A DNA stretch of 64,000 bases from a candidate division Zixibacteria bacterium HGW-Zixibacteria-1 (GTDB taxonomy: Bacteria; Zixibacteria; MSB-5A5; GN15; PGXB01). The notes below the pieces were generated by a model. It had not been told where the DNA came from. It did not search any database and worked only from the letters and a program-made list of their open reading frames with translations. The stretch lies in NCBI GenBank assembly GCA_002838945.1, contig PGXB01000010.1, positions 89,038 through 153,037 of the forward strand. The letters are read 5' to 3'. The translations under genes and the position numbers were made by a program. Positions within the stretch are counted from its first letter, which is position 1. Each line of letters starts with the position of its first letter. Positions 17,955 through 26,764 of this stretch are shown piece by piece.

Positions 17955-18578
17955 CTACGCTTTCTTCCGTACGTTCGTCAGGATCATCAGGGACATGATG
18001 AACAACGTGATCAACAGAAGCGGGCCGCATACCCAGGTGAAAAATTTAGCCGGCCAGCAGAAATCAAAACCGGAAATGCCGAGCACATGCAATATGATCA
18101 ATATCGCCGGCAGCCATAAGAAGAATTTCTTGACCCCGGCCGGATAAGTCGTGAAGATAAACAGCAAACCGAGTCCGAAAAATATCAATGTCTGGGTGGA
18201 GAGATGCTCGATGGCCCATTCCATATTTTCCTTGAACTTCTCCCAGAAAGTCAGCGCCTCATCATCCGCGTCAACCTGATCCTCGGCATACTCTTCGTAA
18301 TCGTCAAGTTCTTCCGAGTCGATCGGTTCCTGCTCGCCCGAATCGGACCAGTCGGGCGGGGTCACCGCCTTGTCATCCAGTTCGATCGTATTGAGATCGG
18401 CCTGGGCGTCATATTCTTCGAATGCCTGCTCTTCATTGGCGAAATCGCCGATAAGGCGCGCTTCCATCATTCCAAGTATGCTCATCCAGATGACAATGAA
18501 TAATACCAGCACGCAGAAAAGTGTCACGAACAATTTTCCATACGGCGGCAGCTTGGTCAGATTGAAATCATTAAGCAT
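17955..18578 (-). CDS. Multi-pass membrane protein with acidic loop, MoxR cluster
   Basis: 207 residues. A membrane segment at about 16-36 is followed by a very acidic soluble loop (about 43-115, including SEELDDYEEYAEDQVDADDE), then three further membrane segments to the C-terminus (LIFFGLGLLFIFTT; LWLPAILIILHVLG; CGPLLLITLFIMSLMIL). GAGGAGACT precedes the ATG. It lies 75 bases downstream of moxR in the same orientation, so it is probably in the moxR operon and could be an envelope partner of MoxR/DUF58. No known family was recognised. Confidence 0.8.
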   Translation of the reverse strand: MLNDFNLTKLPPYGKLFVTLFCVLVLFIVIWMSILGMMEARLIGDFANEEQAFEEYDAQADLNTIELDDKAVTPPDWSDSGEQEPIDSEELDDYEEYAEDQVDADDEALTFWEKFKENMEWAIEHLSTQTLIFFGLGLLFIFTTYPAGVKKFFLWLPAILIILHVLGISGFDFCWPAKFFTWVCGPLLLITLFIMSLMILTNVRKKA

Positions 18579-18653
18579 AGTCTCCTCCTATCTGAGGGAT
18601 CGGCCGGCATCCCTGCCGGCCTGTTATAAATTTTCCATGTAAACTATAAAAGA

Positions 18654-19652
18654 TTAACTTTTTTCTTTGACAGTATCAAGAAGTTTTTGAACGATGGCCG
18701 GGGTATCGACACCATCAGCCTCGGCATTGAAGGAAGTCACGATTCGATGTCTCAGCACCGGCAGCGCCGCAAATCTTACATCCTCCGGCCCCGGTGTCGG
18801 GCGGCCGTCGAGAATGGCGCGTGTCTTGGCGGCCAGAATCAAATATTGCGAGGCGCGCGGGCCGGCTCCCCACGAGACCCAATTTTTGATAAAATCAAGC
18901 CCTCCGTTTTCGGGCCGGGTGGCGCGGGCAATATTGACGGCATACTGAATCAGGTGATCCGAAACCGGCACCCGCCGGACCAGCCGCTGTAAAGCAATTA
19001 TCTGTTCGGCATTTAATATTTTTTCGAGTTTATATTCCGGGGTCACCGTGGTCGTTCGGACAATCTGCTGCTCCTCGGCATTGGATGGGTAATCGACACT
19101 GACATGAAACATAAACCGGTCGAGCTGAGCTTCAGGCAGCGGGTAAGTGCCTTCCTGCTCAATCGGGTTTTGCGTGGCCAGAACAAAGAACGGCTCATCA
19201 AGACGGAAAGTCTGGCCATGTGAAGTCACTTCATGTTCCTGCATGGCCTGCAGAAGCGCCGCCTGCGTTTTTGGCGGGGTTCGGTTGATTTCATCTGCCA
19301 AAATGACATTGGCAAAAACCGGCCCTTTGACAAACTTGAATTCACGCCGGCCGGTTGAGCGATCCTCTTCAATAATCTCCGTTCCGGTAATATCCGAAGG
19401 CATTAAATCAGGAGTAAATTGAATGCGGCTGAATTTGAGATCTAAGATATTAGCCAATACAGAGATAAGTAAAGTTTTGGCCAGACCCGGGACGCCCACC
19501 AGCAAGCAGTGCCCGGAGGCAAGAAAGGCAATCAGGAGTTGCTCAATTACTTTATCCTGTCCGACAATAACTTTGGCTATTTCTTTCTTTATATTCGCGT
19601 ATGCGGCGTTAAGTTGTTCGACAGCTTGAAGATCACTTTTATTTTCGGCCAT
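18654..19652 (-). CDS. MoxR-type AAA ATPase
   Basis: 332 residues, the standard MoxR length. Walker A GVPGLAKT lies near residue 40. Walker B is VILADEINRTPPKTQAALL, followed by MQE and the typical FVLATQNPIEQEGTYPLPEA motif with the LDRF arginine sensor. Family members act as chaperone-like ATPases helping assemble or activate vWA-domain complexes. GGAGGAATAAA precedes the ATG. The vWA partner DUF58 is encoded at 14588-15484 in the same orientation, separated by an AT-rich, repeat-flanked gene. Confidence 0.95.
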   Translation of the reverse strand: MAENKSDLQAVEQLNAAYANIKKEIAKVIVGQDKVIEQLLIAFLASGHCLLVGVPGLAKTLLISVLANILDLKFSRIQFTPDLMPSDITGTEIIEEDRSTGRREFKFVKGPVFANVILADEINRTPPKTQAALLQAMQEHEVTSHGQTFRLDEPFFVLATQNPIEQEGTYPLPEAQLDRFMFHVSVDYPSNAEEQQIVRTTTVTPEYKLEKILNAEQIIALQRLVRRVPVSDHLIQYAVNIARATRPENGGLDFIKNWVSWGAGPRASQYLILAAKTRAILDGRPTPGPEDVRFAALPVLRHRIVTSFNAEADGVDTPAIVQKLLDTVKEKS

Positions 19653-19778
19653 TTTATTCCTCCTATGAACCGATTAGAGGCAGAATATCGCACTGATCCA
19701 AGTAATCATTTCGGCACTATATATAATGGTAGCGGGGAAATAACAACCATAGCTATAAGTCTTTTAGGGCAGGCAATT

Positions 19779-19898
19779 TGTGGAAAAGCGGCTAAAATTA
19801 GGCTTCATATATATGATGCAAGCTTCAACCGCACATAGCAATAGCTACATATCCACAATATCGGTTAGTTATCCACACTATCAACCGCTTGTTGATAA
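19779..19898. other. Cluster of DnaA-box-like motifs, candidate origin region
   Basis: In the 246-base gap between moxR and the bactofilin gene there is one perfect DnaA box TTATCCACA (19869-19877), one single-mismatch box ATATCCACA (19849-19857), an inverted TGTGGAAAA (19779-19787; TTTTCCACA on the minus strand) and a TTGATAA string near 19892. It lies about 2 kb from parB/parA and within 6 kb of two parS sites. This makes it a candidate oriC or a DnaA-controlled promoter. No dnaA gene is present in the window. Confidence 0.5.
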
Positions 19899-20297
19899 TT
19901 ACTTCTTCAGCTCCGTACCGACCTTAACCTGATCCTTCAGTTGTTCATTTTTCTCCTGCGGCGGGATAAATCCCAAACTGGACTTTCCCTCTTTCATATG
20001 ACAGGAGCCGCAAAACACTGCGCCTTGCTCAACCACCAAAGATTTAGTCCTGATATCACCTTCGATATCGGACTTGGCCTGGAGTTCTATCTTTTCGGAG
20101 GCAACCAGATTACCGACCACTTTGCCGGCGATAACGGCGGTCTGGGAATCGACATCCGCTTCAACATAGCCGCCGGATCCAACCGTGACCACATCGGAGC
20201 AAATAATCTTGCCCTTGACCGTTCCGTCGACGCGCACAGCGCCCTTAACTTCGAGTGTGCCGGTAAAAACGGTATCCTTGCCGATGATAGTGTTCAT
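19899..20297 (-). CDS. Bactofilin (polymer-forming cytoskeletal protein)
   Basis: About 132 residues. It shows the bactofilin core: TIIGKDTVFTGTLEVKGAVR, VDGTVKGKI, then regularly spaced beta-helix strands (VTVGSGGYVEADVDSQTAVI, AGKVVGNL), and a short polar tail with KK at the end. Bactofilins polymerise into membrane-associated filaments shaping the cell or placing wall enzymes. Several in-frame starts exist: ATG 20297 (with GGTGGAG just before), ATG 20321 and GTG 20339; the last two overlap the upstream peptidase gene. Pairing with an M23 peptidase, as here, is common for bactofilins. Confidence 0.9.
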   Translation of the reverse strand: MNTIIGKDTVFTGTLEVKGAVRVDGTVKGKIICSDVVTVGSGGYVEADVDSQTAVIAGKVVGNLVASEKIELQAKSDIEGDIRTKSLVVEQGAVFCGSCHMKEGKSSLGFIPPQEKNEQLKDQVKVGTELKK

Positions 20298-20307
20298 AAC
20301 TCCACCT

Positions 20308-21096
20308 TCATTTTTGCTCATTAGTTCCCTCATGTTCACTAATATATATTAAAGGGTTAACTGGTATGTCATTTTCTCTAATTTCATAATGCAAATGCGG
20401 TGCCGTCGATTTGCCGGTATTGCCCGACAGGGCGATTCTTCCGCCGACCAGAACATCCTGACCCGCCTCCACCAGCAGTTCGCTGTTGTGACCGTATAGA
20501 GTCGAGATGCCGTCATCATGCTCAATAACCACCATCAGGCCGTAGGTCGAGTCTTCACCTGCAAAAGTTACTTTGCCCGAAGCGGTCGCCAGCACGGCGG
20601 TTCCTTCGGCCACGGCAATATCGACGCCGGGATGATAATCTTCCTGGCCGTCTTTGAAACCGCGTGTCATGTAGCCCTGCAGCGGCAATCCCTCGGGTCG
20701 TCCGAACCCCGACAATACCGAGCGAGTCATCACCGCCGGCCGGGGGTTATCGATCTCCGCGAAAATTATCGAGTCGGGAGGAATCTCGGCCAATTGGATA
20801 TCAACTCCGGCCAGTTTCGAGATTCGGCTGACCACCTCGCGCGCCTCGCTCATTCTTTCTTCCAGAAGCGAAACCTTGTATTTATATCTCTTGAGCGATT
20901 CGTTTTCCTCTTCCAGCCGGCCGGCCAGGGCGGCCCTCACTACAATCTTGCCATAGAAGGCGAAAAACAGAATCAACCCCACCATTAATAGAGCCGCGAT
21001 CGCAATACCGGTCTTGAACAGCCATGCCCTGACTCTGATTCCAAAGGGGTTCTCGACTCCGTCCGGAACAATCATCAAATTGTAGTACTTGCCCAT
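20308..21096 (-). CDS. M23-family peptidoglycan endopeptidase, membrane-anchored
   Basis: 262 residues. One membrane segment (about 27-50) is followed by a coiled-coil stretch (about 60-95, RLEEENESLKRYKYKVSLLE) and a C-terminal LytM/M23 domain. The zinc ligands are visible as HPGVD and HLHYE, with LYGHNSEL between them. The probable function is cleavage of peptide cross-links in the wall, localised by the adjacent bactofilin. The gene's stop lies close to the bactofilin start, indicating translational coupling. Confidence 0.92.
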   Translation of the reverse strand: MGKYYNLMIVPDGVENPFGIRVRAWLFKTGIAIAALLMVGLILFFAFYGKIVVRAALAGRLEEENESLKRYKYKVSLLEERMSEAREVVSRISKLAGVDIQLAEIPPDSIIFAEIDNPRPAVMTRSVLSGFGRPEGLPLQGYMTRGFKDGQEDYHPGVDIAVAEGTAVLATASGKVTFAGEDSTYGLMVVIEHDDGISTLYGHNSELLVEAGQDVLVGGRIALSGNTGKSTAPHLHYEIRENDIPVNPLIYISEHEGTNEQK

Positions 21097-21109
21097 GTTT
21101 ATCAGTTTC

Positions 21110-21961
21110 TCAATTTATTTTGCGGAACAATTCCAGTAATCGCTCCAGATCTTCCTCACCATAGTAATCGACCTCAATCCGGCCTCGCTTGAGCCCCGGT
21201 GTAATTTTTACCGCCGTTCCTAACAACTGTTTCAAATAATTTTCCGTTTCGATAATCGAAGGATTTTTCCTGCGGGGCAGCGAACGCCTGCGCTTGCTGT
21301 GTCGGGCCGTCTCCTCGGCATCGCGCACCGACATATTCTCGCTGATAATCCGCTCTGCCAGCCGCACTTGCGACACCCCGCCGTCCACCGCCAAAACGGC
21401 CCGCGCATGACCCTCCGTCAATTTGCCGGCCCGTATCATTTCCTTGATTTTATCCGGAAGACCCAGCAGCCTGAGACTGTTGGCCACCGCGGCACGGCTC
21501 TTGCCGACCCTGGTCGCGAGCTGATTCTGTGTCATGGCGCCGTCATCCATCAGCCGCTGAAAAGCCTCGGCGGCTTCGAGCGGATTGAGGTCCTCGCGCT
21601 GAAGGTTCTCCACCAGGGCCATCTGAAGCATCTCGCCTTCGTTGCTCTGGTCGATGATAATCGCCGGGATGTTTTTCATTTCCGCCAGATGCGCCGCACG
21701 GTACCGCCGCTCCCCGGCAATAAGGATAAACATGTCATTATTTTGCCGGACAAGAATCGGCTGAAGGACACCCTGGCTCTTGAATGATTCGGCCAGTTCA
21801 TGCAGGGAGCTCTCGTCAAACTGCTGACGCGGCTGCATCGGATTCGGTGCAATTTTATCCAGCGGGATCAACCGATATGTACCATTGGCCCTGGCCCCGC
21901 TTTCTTCCAGGGTCGGAATAAGGGCATCAAGGCCCCGACCCAATACTATCTTGCTGCTCAT
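21110..21961 (-). CDS. parB: Chromosome partitioning protein ParB (Spo0J)
   Basis: 283 residues. N-terminal GRGLDALIP is the usual ParB start. The nuclease-like/CTP-binding domain shows PNPMQPRQQFDESSLHELAE and the GERRYRAA box, followed by LVENLQREDLNPLEAAEAF and the helix-turn-helix (MTQNQLATRVGKSRAAVANS). A C-terminal dimerisation region ends the protein. ParB loads on parS sites; two are present at 23283-23298 and 25310-25325. The start overlaps the parA stop by 4 bases (ATGA), a typical coupled parAB order. Confidence 0.97.
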   Translation of the reverse strand: MSSKIVLGRGLDALIPTLEESGARANGTYRLIPLDKIAPNPMQPRQQFDESSLHELAESFKSQGVLQPILVRQNNDMFILIAGERRYRAAHLAEMKNIPAIIIDQSNEGEMLQMALVENLQREDLNPLEAAEAFQRLMDDGAMTQNQLATRVGKSRAAVANSLRLLGLPDKIKEMIRAGKLTEGHARAVLAVDGGVSQVRLAERIISENMSVRDAEETARHSKRRRSLPRRKNPSIIETENYLKQLLGTAVKITPGLKRGRIEVDYYGEEDLERLLELFRKIN

Positions 21962-22716
21962 CGACTCAACACCTCCTTGGTCAGAGCCATATAATTTTCC
22001 GCTCCGCTCGACAGAATATCATAAAGGATGATCGGTTTCCCGAAACTCGGCGCCTCCGACAAACGCACGTTGCGATTGATGATGGTGTCATACACGCGGC
22101 TGTCGAAAAACCGCCGGGCTTCATCGGCCACCTGGCGCGAAAGATTCAAACGCCGGTCGTACATCGTCAGCAACACTCCCTCGATCTCCAGACCGGGATT
22201 GAGATTACCCTGCACCAGCTTGATCGTATGAAGCAGCTGCCCCAGCCCCTCCAGAGCATAGTACTCGCACTGGATCGGGATCAGCACCGAATGCGCCGCC
22301 GTCAGGGCATTGACGGTGAGCAGGCCGAGCGACGGGGGACAATCGATAATAATGTAGTCATACATGTCGATGATAGGTGCAAGCGCATGGGCCAGGATTT
22401 TTTCACGCGACATCATCCCGACCATCTCGACCTCGGCGCCGACGAGGGATATCGAGGACGGCGCGACGTTGAAATAGGATAATTCTGTCGGCGTTATAAT
22501 ATCGACCATATTTTTGCGGCCAATCAGGACATCATAGATTGATGATTCAACCTTAGCCTTGTCGAACCCGACCCCGGAGGTGGAATTGGCCTGCGGATCA
22601 ATATCGATCAACAGCGTTTTCTTTTCCGCCACCGCCAGACAGGACGACAGGTTAATCGCGGTGGTGGTCTTGCCGACACCGCCCTTCTGATTGGCTACCG
22701 CAATAACTTTTGCCAC
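21958..22716 (-). CDS. parA: Chromosome partitioning ATPase ParA (Soj)
   Basis: 252 residues. A deviant Walker A KGGVGKTT lies near residue 11, Walker A' LLIDIDPQANST follows, and Walker B is YIIIDCPPSLGLLTVNAL. It is nearly all ATPase domain, as in chromosomal Soj-type proteins. It acts with ParB/parS in chromosome segregation and in regulating replication initiation. It is transcribed before parB with a 4-base overlap. Confidence 0.97.
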   Translation of the reverse strand: MAKVIAVANQKGGVGKTTTAINLSSCLAVAEKKTLLIDIDPQANSTSGVGFDKAKVESSIYDVLIGRKNMVDIITPTELSYFNVAPSSISLVGAEVEMVGMMSREKILAHALAPIIDMYDYIIIDCPPSLGLLTVNALTAAHSVLIPIQCEYYALEGLGQLLHTIKLVQGNLNPGLEIEGVLLTMYDRRLNLSRQVADEARRFFDSRVYDTIINRNVRLSEAPSFGKPIILYDILSSGAENYMALTKEVLSR

Positions 22717-22793
22717 ACAAACCTCAACCGAAAGATTTTATTAATTTTACGTGAAGAGGTTACTTCTTTTATAACCTTTGCGCAAGTAAAATA

Positions 22794-23420
22794 TCAGTCG
22801 CGTTTGGAAAAAATAGTTATGGCGCGAAGTTGTTTAATATCATCCAAATAATAATTGTGGATAACTCGCTCGAAAGAACCGGGGACGTCGCTGGAGATCT
22901 TTTCCGCGGAGGCATAATAAATGAGCCTCCCGCTCGGCCTAAGAAGCGAGCCGGCGCCGCGGAATATCTTTCTATCGGGGCGAACCAGCTTGATCGTGCC
23001 GAAATCGAAAGAACCCGGCTCGAGCCGGCGGACCGCTTCGGCAAAATCAAGGTCGATCACCTCGGCCGGGAGGTGAGACTGTCTGATGAAATCACGCAGG
23101 AAGACCGCCTTTTTCCCGATTCGCTCGAAAAGGGTCGCTTCCACACCGGGGAAGGCCAGAAGAAAAACGATCGCGGGGAAGCCTCCTCCTGAGCCGATAT
23201 CGAAAAAACGGCCTCGAGGCAGCATTCCGAACTCAAGAGGAACCAGGCAGTCGGCCGCGATTTTCAGAAGATCCGGGACCGATGTTTCACGTGAAACAAT
23301 ATTGACTTTCTTATTATAATCCAGAACGGCGTTGATGAAGCCATTCACAGCATCTTTTATATTATATTTGGCGATAATATCTTCTGAGTGGAAAAGGGGG
23401 ATTTTTGCCGAAACAGCCAT
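22794..23420 (-). CDS. rsmG: 16S rRNA (guanine527-N7)-methyltransferase RsmG
   Basis: About 208 residues with start ATG 23420; the frame stays open upstream through mnmG, but only this start and an ATG at 23447 (overlapping the mnmG end) are sensible. The SAM-binding loop FDIGSGGGFPAIV is intact, followed by LFERIGKKAVFLRDF and the RPDRKIF segment. RsmG methylates G527 of 16S rRNA; loss gives low-level streptomycin resistance. The gene contains a perfect parS site at 23283-23298 and lies in the classical mnmG-rsmG-parA-parB order. Confidence 0.93.
   Translation of the reverse strand: MAVSAKIPLFHSEDIIAKYNIKDAVNGFINAVLDYNKKVNIVSRETSVPDLLKIAADCLVPLEFGMLPRGRFFDIGSGGGFPAIVFLLAFPGVEATLFERIGKKAVFLRDFIRQSHLPAEVIDLDFAEAVRRLEPGSFDFGTIKLVRPDRKIFRGAGSLLRPSGRLIYYASAEKISSDVPGSFERVIHNYYLDDIKQLRAITIFSKRD
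23283..23298. other. parS: parS site, perfect match
   Basis: TGTTTCACGTGAAACA, the perfect 16-base ParB-binding palindrome, lies inside the rsmG coding sequence. Its presence about 1.3 kb from parA/parB is as expected for an origin-proximal partition locus. Confidence 0.95.
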
Positions 23421-23430
23421 ACTCTGCCGA

Positions 23431-25317
23431 TCAATGATTACTGGCATCGGGATGAATCGCCCGGTGCTTTTTGAGGTGAATCGATAGCGCCGCCAGGTCG
23501 CCGGTGGTGACCCCCTCAATACGCCCCGCCTGGCCAAGCGAAGTCGGCCGGAATCTGGCGAATTTCTCGCGGGCCTCATTGCGAAGGCCGGTCAGACTCT
23601 CGAAGGGAAGATCGTCCGGAATGATTTCACTTTCCATCCGCTGAAAACGCTCTACCTCACGCTCCTGTTTTTTGATATAACCCTCATACTTTATATAAAT
23701 CGAAGCGCGTTCGATAATTTCCGGGAACAGAGCCACGGCGCTATTATCGGCGATGTCCATATGGGCAATCTCGGCGTAGGAGACGTTGGGGACCTTGAGA
23801 AGGTCGGCCAGCGAAATATGCTCCTTCTTTATAAAGTGCTGCGCCAGTCCGTCAAGCTTCGAAACCGGGACCACTATCTTTTTCAACCTTCGAATCTCTT
23901 CCTTAGTCGCCTTCTGAATCTGCTCAAACCTGTCATAATCCTCACCAGGAATCAGCCCCAATTTCCCGGCGTAATCAAAAAGCCGGTCTCTGGCATTATC
24001 TTCCCGAAGCCGCAAGCGGTATTCGGCACGGGAAGTGAACATTCGATAAGGTTCTGTAGTCGATAATGTTATCAAATCATCAATCATGACACCAAGATAT
24101 GACTCAGCCCGACTGGGAACAAAGGGCAGCTGACCGGTGATTTTCAAACAGGCGTTGACAGCCGCTACCAGACCTTGTCCGCCCGCTTCCTCGTAGCCGG
24201 AAGTGCCGTTTATCTGACCCGCAAAATATAATCCCTCAATCTTCCTCGTCTCGAGTGTCGCCCTGATCTGATAGGCCGGGCAGTAATCATACTCAATAGC
24301 ATATCCCGGCTTGGTGATAATAGCTTCCTCCAGGCCGATCACGGTCCGGATCGACTCAAACTGGACCTCTTCCGGAAGCGATGTCGAAAAACCGTTGGGA
24401 TAAATCTCATCGGTTCCGCTTCCTTCCGGCTCAAGAAATATCTGGTGCCGCGGTTTATCGCTGAAACGATGTATCTTATCTTCTATGGAAGGACAGTATC
24501 GCGGCCCGATCGACTTAATTTGCCCGGAGAACATCGGCGACCGCAACAGGTTTCGGGTGATGATTTCCTTTGTCTTGTCGGTCGTATAGGTCAAATGGCA
24601 GGGAACTTGATCAATATGAAACGGTCGGGTGGTATATGAGAAGAACGGAATCGGCTCCATTCCGGGTTGCAGCTCACACCGGTCGAAATCAATGGTCTTA
24701 CCATCCAGCCGAGGCGGCGTTCCGGTCTTAAGCCGGCCCACCTCGAAACCAAGGTTTCGCAGCGATTCGCTCAGACTATAAGCCGCTTTGTCACCACGAC
24801 GGCCGGCAGGGATTTTTGTCTCACCAATATGAATCAGGCCGCCCAGAAAAGTCCCGGTACACAAAATCACCGCGCGGGAGAATATCTTATGCCCATCCTC
24901 GGTCTCAATCCCAATAGCCTTGCCGCCTTCAGTCAAAATTGACCCGGCGGTAGCTTCGATTACTGTGACTCCCGGCGCACTGGTGACAAACTGCGAGACG
25001 AATCTCGTATAGGCCGCCCGATCGGCCTGGGCGCGCGTGGACCATACGGCCGGTCCTCGCGAAAGATTGAGCTTCCGGAACTGTATGCCGGTGGCGTCTA
25101 TGGCCTTGCCCATCAAGCCGCCAAGCGCATCTATCTCTTTGACAATATGTGATTTACCCAAGCCGCCAATCGCCGGGTTGCAGGACATCAGGGCCAGCTT
25201 GTTGCGATCCATGGTAACCAGGGCGGCTGTTCGGCCCATCCTTGAGGCCGCCAGAACCGCCTCGACCCCGGCATGTCCGCCGCCAACCACAATTATGTCA
25301 AAATCAATTTGTTTCAC
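23431..25317 (-). CDS. mnmG: tRNA uridine-5-carboxymethylaminomethyl modification enzyme MnmG (GidA)
   Basis: 628 residues, full length. The FAD-binding motif is VVGGGHAGVEA near residue 10; the conserved MSCNPAIGGLGKSHIVKEID and GTFLGGLIHIG are present; the C-terminal helical domain includes SRAEYRLRLREDNARDRL. With MnmE (next gene upstream) it modifies U34 of several tRNAs. It starts with GTG, and that codon lies inside a parS-like palindrome (25310-25325). The order mnmE-mnmG-rsmG-parA-parB is the widely conserved origin cluster. Confidence 0.97.
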   Translation of the reverse strand: MKQIDFDIIVVGGGHAGVEAVLAASRMGRTAALVTMDRNKLALMSCNPAIGGLGKSHIVKEIDALGGLMGKAIDATGIQFRKLNLSRGPAVWSTRAQADRAAYTRFVSQFVTSAPGVTVIEATAGSILTEGGKAIGIETEDGHKIFSRAVILCTGTFLGGLIHIGETKIPAGRRGDKAAYSLSESLRNLGFEVGRLKTGTPPRLDGKTIDFDRCELQPGMEPIPFFSYTTRPFHIDQVPCHLTYTTDKTKEIITRNLLRSPMFSGQIKSIGPRYCPSIEDKIHRFSDKPRHQIFLEPEGSGTDEIYPNGFSTSLPEEVQFESIRTVIGLEEAIITKPGYAIEYDYCPAYQIRATLETRKIEGLYFAGQINGTSGYEEAGGQGLVAAVNACLKITGQLPFVPSRAESYLGVMIDDLITLSTTEPYRMFTSRAEYRLRLREDNARDRLFDYAGKLGLIPGEDYDRFEQIQKATKEEIRRLKKIVVPVSKLDGLAQHFIKKEHISLADLLKVPNVSYAEIAHMDIADNSAVALFPEIIERASIYIKYEGYIKKQEREVERFQRMESEIIPDDLPFESLTGLRNEAREKFARFRPTSLGQAGRIEGVTTGDLAALSIHLKKHRAIHPDASNH

Positions 25318-25325
25318 GTGAAACG
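25310..25325. other. parS: parS-like site spanning the mnmG start codon
   Basis: TGTTTCACGTGAAACG matches the parS consensus at 15 of 16 positions. The central GTG read on the minus strand is the mnmG start codon, so ParB occupancy could interfere with, or be transcribed through by, mnmG. Confidence 0.9.
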
Positions 25326-25346
25326 AGCCGCAACCCGCTGTCCTTT

Positions 25347-26758
25347 CTACTTACCGATACAAAATCTCGAGAAAATATTCTCCAGTATCTCATCATTATA
25401 TATTCTGCCGGTTATCTCGTCAATTTGATTTATTCCCGACCGCAATTCGAAAGCGATCAACTCCGGCGATTCCTCTTTGACAATATTCTTTCTTGCTTTT
25501 CCAAATGCTGCCAGAAAATCGTCCAGCTTCTTCTTGTGACGCGCCGAGGTCACCACCAGCCGATCGGTCAGATCCGGCATGCTTTCATTTATACGCTTAA
25601 TCAGCTCTTTTCTCAAGAGCTTAAAACCGGTGTCAGTTTTACAGGACATTGGAATTACTTTGAGCGCTTTATTCTGACAGTCAATTGATCCGGCCGCACT
25701 TTTGTCGAAATTCCCTATTTTATCAATCTTATTGAGGGCAACTAATGTCTTTTTATCTTTGGATATCTCATTTATATCTTTGATTGTCTCAGACTTCCAC
25801 TCTTTTCGGGAAATATCGACAATCCAGATCACCAGGTCGGAATCATTTATTATGCCTTTTGCCGATACCTGACCCGCCTTTTCGATTTGCCCGCCTTTGG
25901 CCCGCAGGCCGGCTGTGTCGGTTATCGAAACCGCGGCACCCTCCATATCAATCCATTCGGTCAGATAGTCGCGGGTGGTCCCGGGAGTGGGTGCCACAAT
26001 AGCTCGGTTCTGATTCAGCATCAGGTTAAATAGCGATGATTTGCCGGCATTGGGACGACCCGCAATAGCAATCTTGAAACCTTCCTTGATAATTTGCCCG
26101 GCCCGGTATGATTCACTCAATTCCTTCGCATGGAAGATAATAGTGTCAATCGATTCCAGCAGTCGTGCTTTATCCCCGGCTTCCAAGCCTTCTTCGGGAT
26201 AGTCAACCGAAACTTCAATCTCAGCCAGAAGCGCTATGGCGCCGCTTCGAATCGAGTCGATATAATCGGTCATCCGGCCCAGAAGATTGTTCATTGCGGC
26301 ATGGTATGAGTACTCCGTCTTTGAAGCAATCAAATCGGCGACCGCTTCGGCTTTGGCCAAATCGATTCGTCCGGCCAGAAAGGCTCTCCTGGTGAACTCG
26401 CCCGGTTCCGCCGGCCGAACCTGATTCCCATAAATTACCTCAAGTATCTGCTTCAGCACATACTGGCCGCCATGGCAAAATATCTCGGCCTGATTCTGGC
26501 CGGTATATGATTGCCCCTGAGGCATTTGAACCATCGTAACTTCGTCGATTATATTACTTTGATTATTGATTATATGGCCATAATAAAGATGAAAAAAGCG
26601 ATCCGGAGTTATTTCCGGATCAGCGGGACGAAATATTTTCCTGATGACTTTCGGGGTCTCGGGGCCGGAGATACGAATCGCCCCGATGCCGCCCTCACCG
26701 GGCGGCGTGATTATCGCGGCAATCGTATCATCTTTTGATATATTCTTTTTTTTTTCAT
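25347..26758 (-). CDS. mnmE: tRNA modification GTPase MnmE, with frameshift in an A10 tract at its start
   Basis: The GTPase part is intact: GRPNAGKSSLFN (G1), DTAGLR (G3), NKIDK (G4) and the FSRFCIGK end with the essential Cys. The first clear in-frame ATG (26534) would remove the formyl-THF domain start. Upstream, the same frame continues without a stop and reads DDTIAAIITPPGEGGIGAIR then ISGPE, the true MnmE N-terminus. The only plausible start, ATG 26758, lies 6 bases after the yidC stop, but the A10 run right after it puts it out of frame; eleven A's would give MKKKKNISKDDTIAAI and a normal 470-residue protein. This could be an assembly or homopolymer error, slippage expression, or a real lesion. 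It pairs with MnmG in U34 modification. Confidence 0.93.
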
Positions 26759-26764
26759 CGAAGC

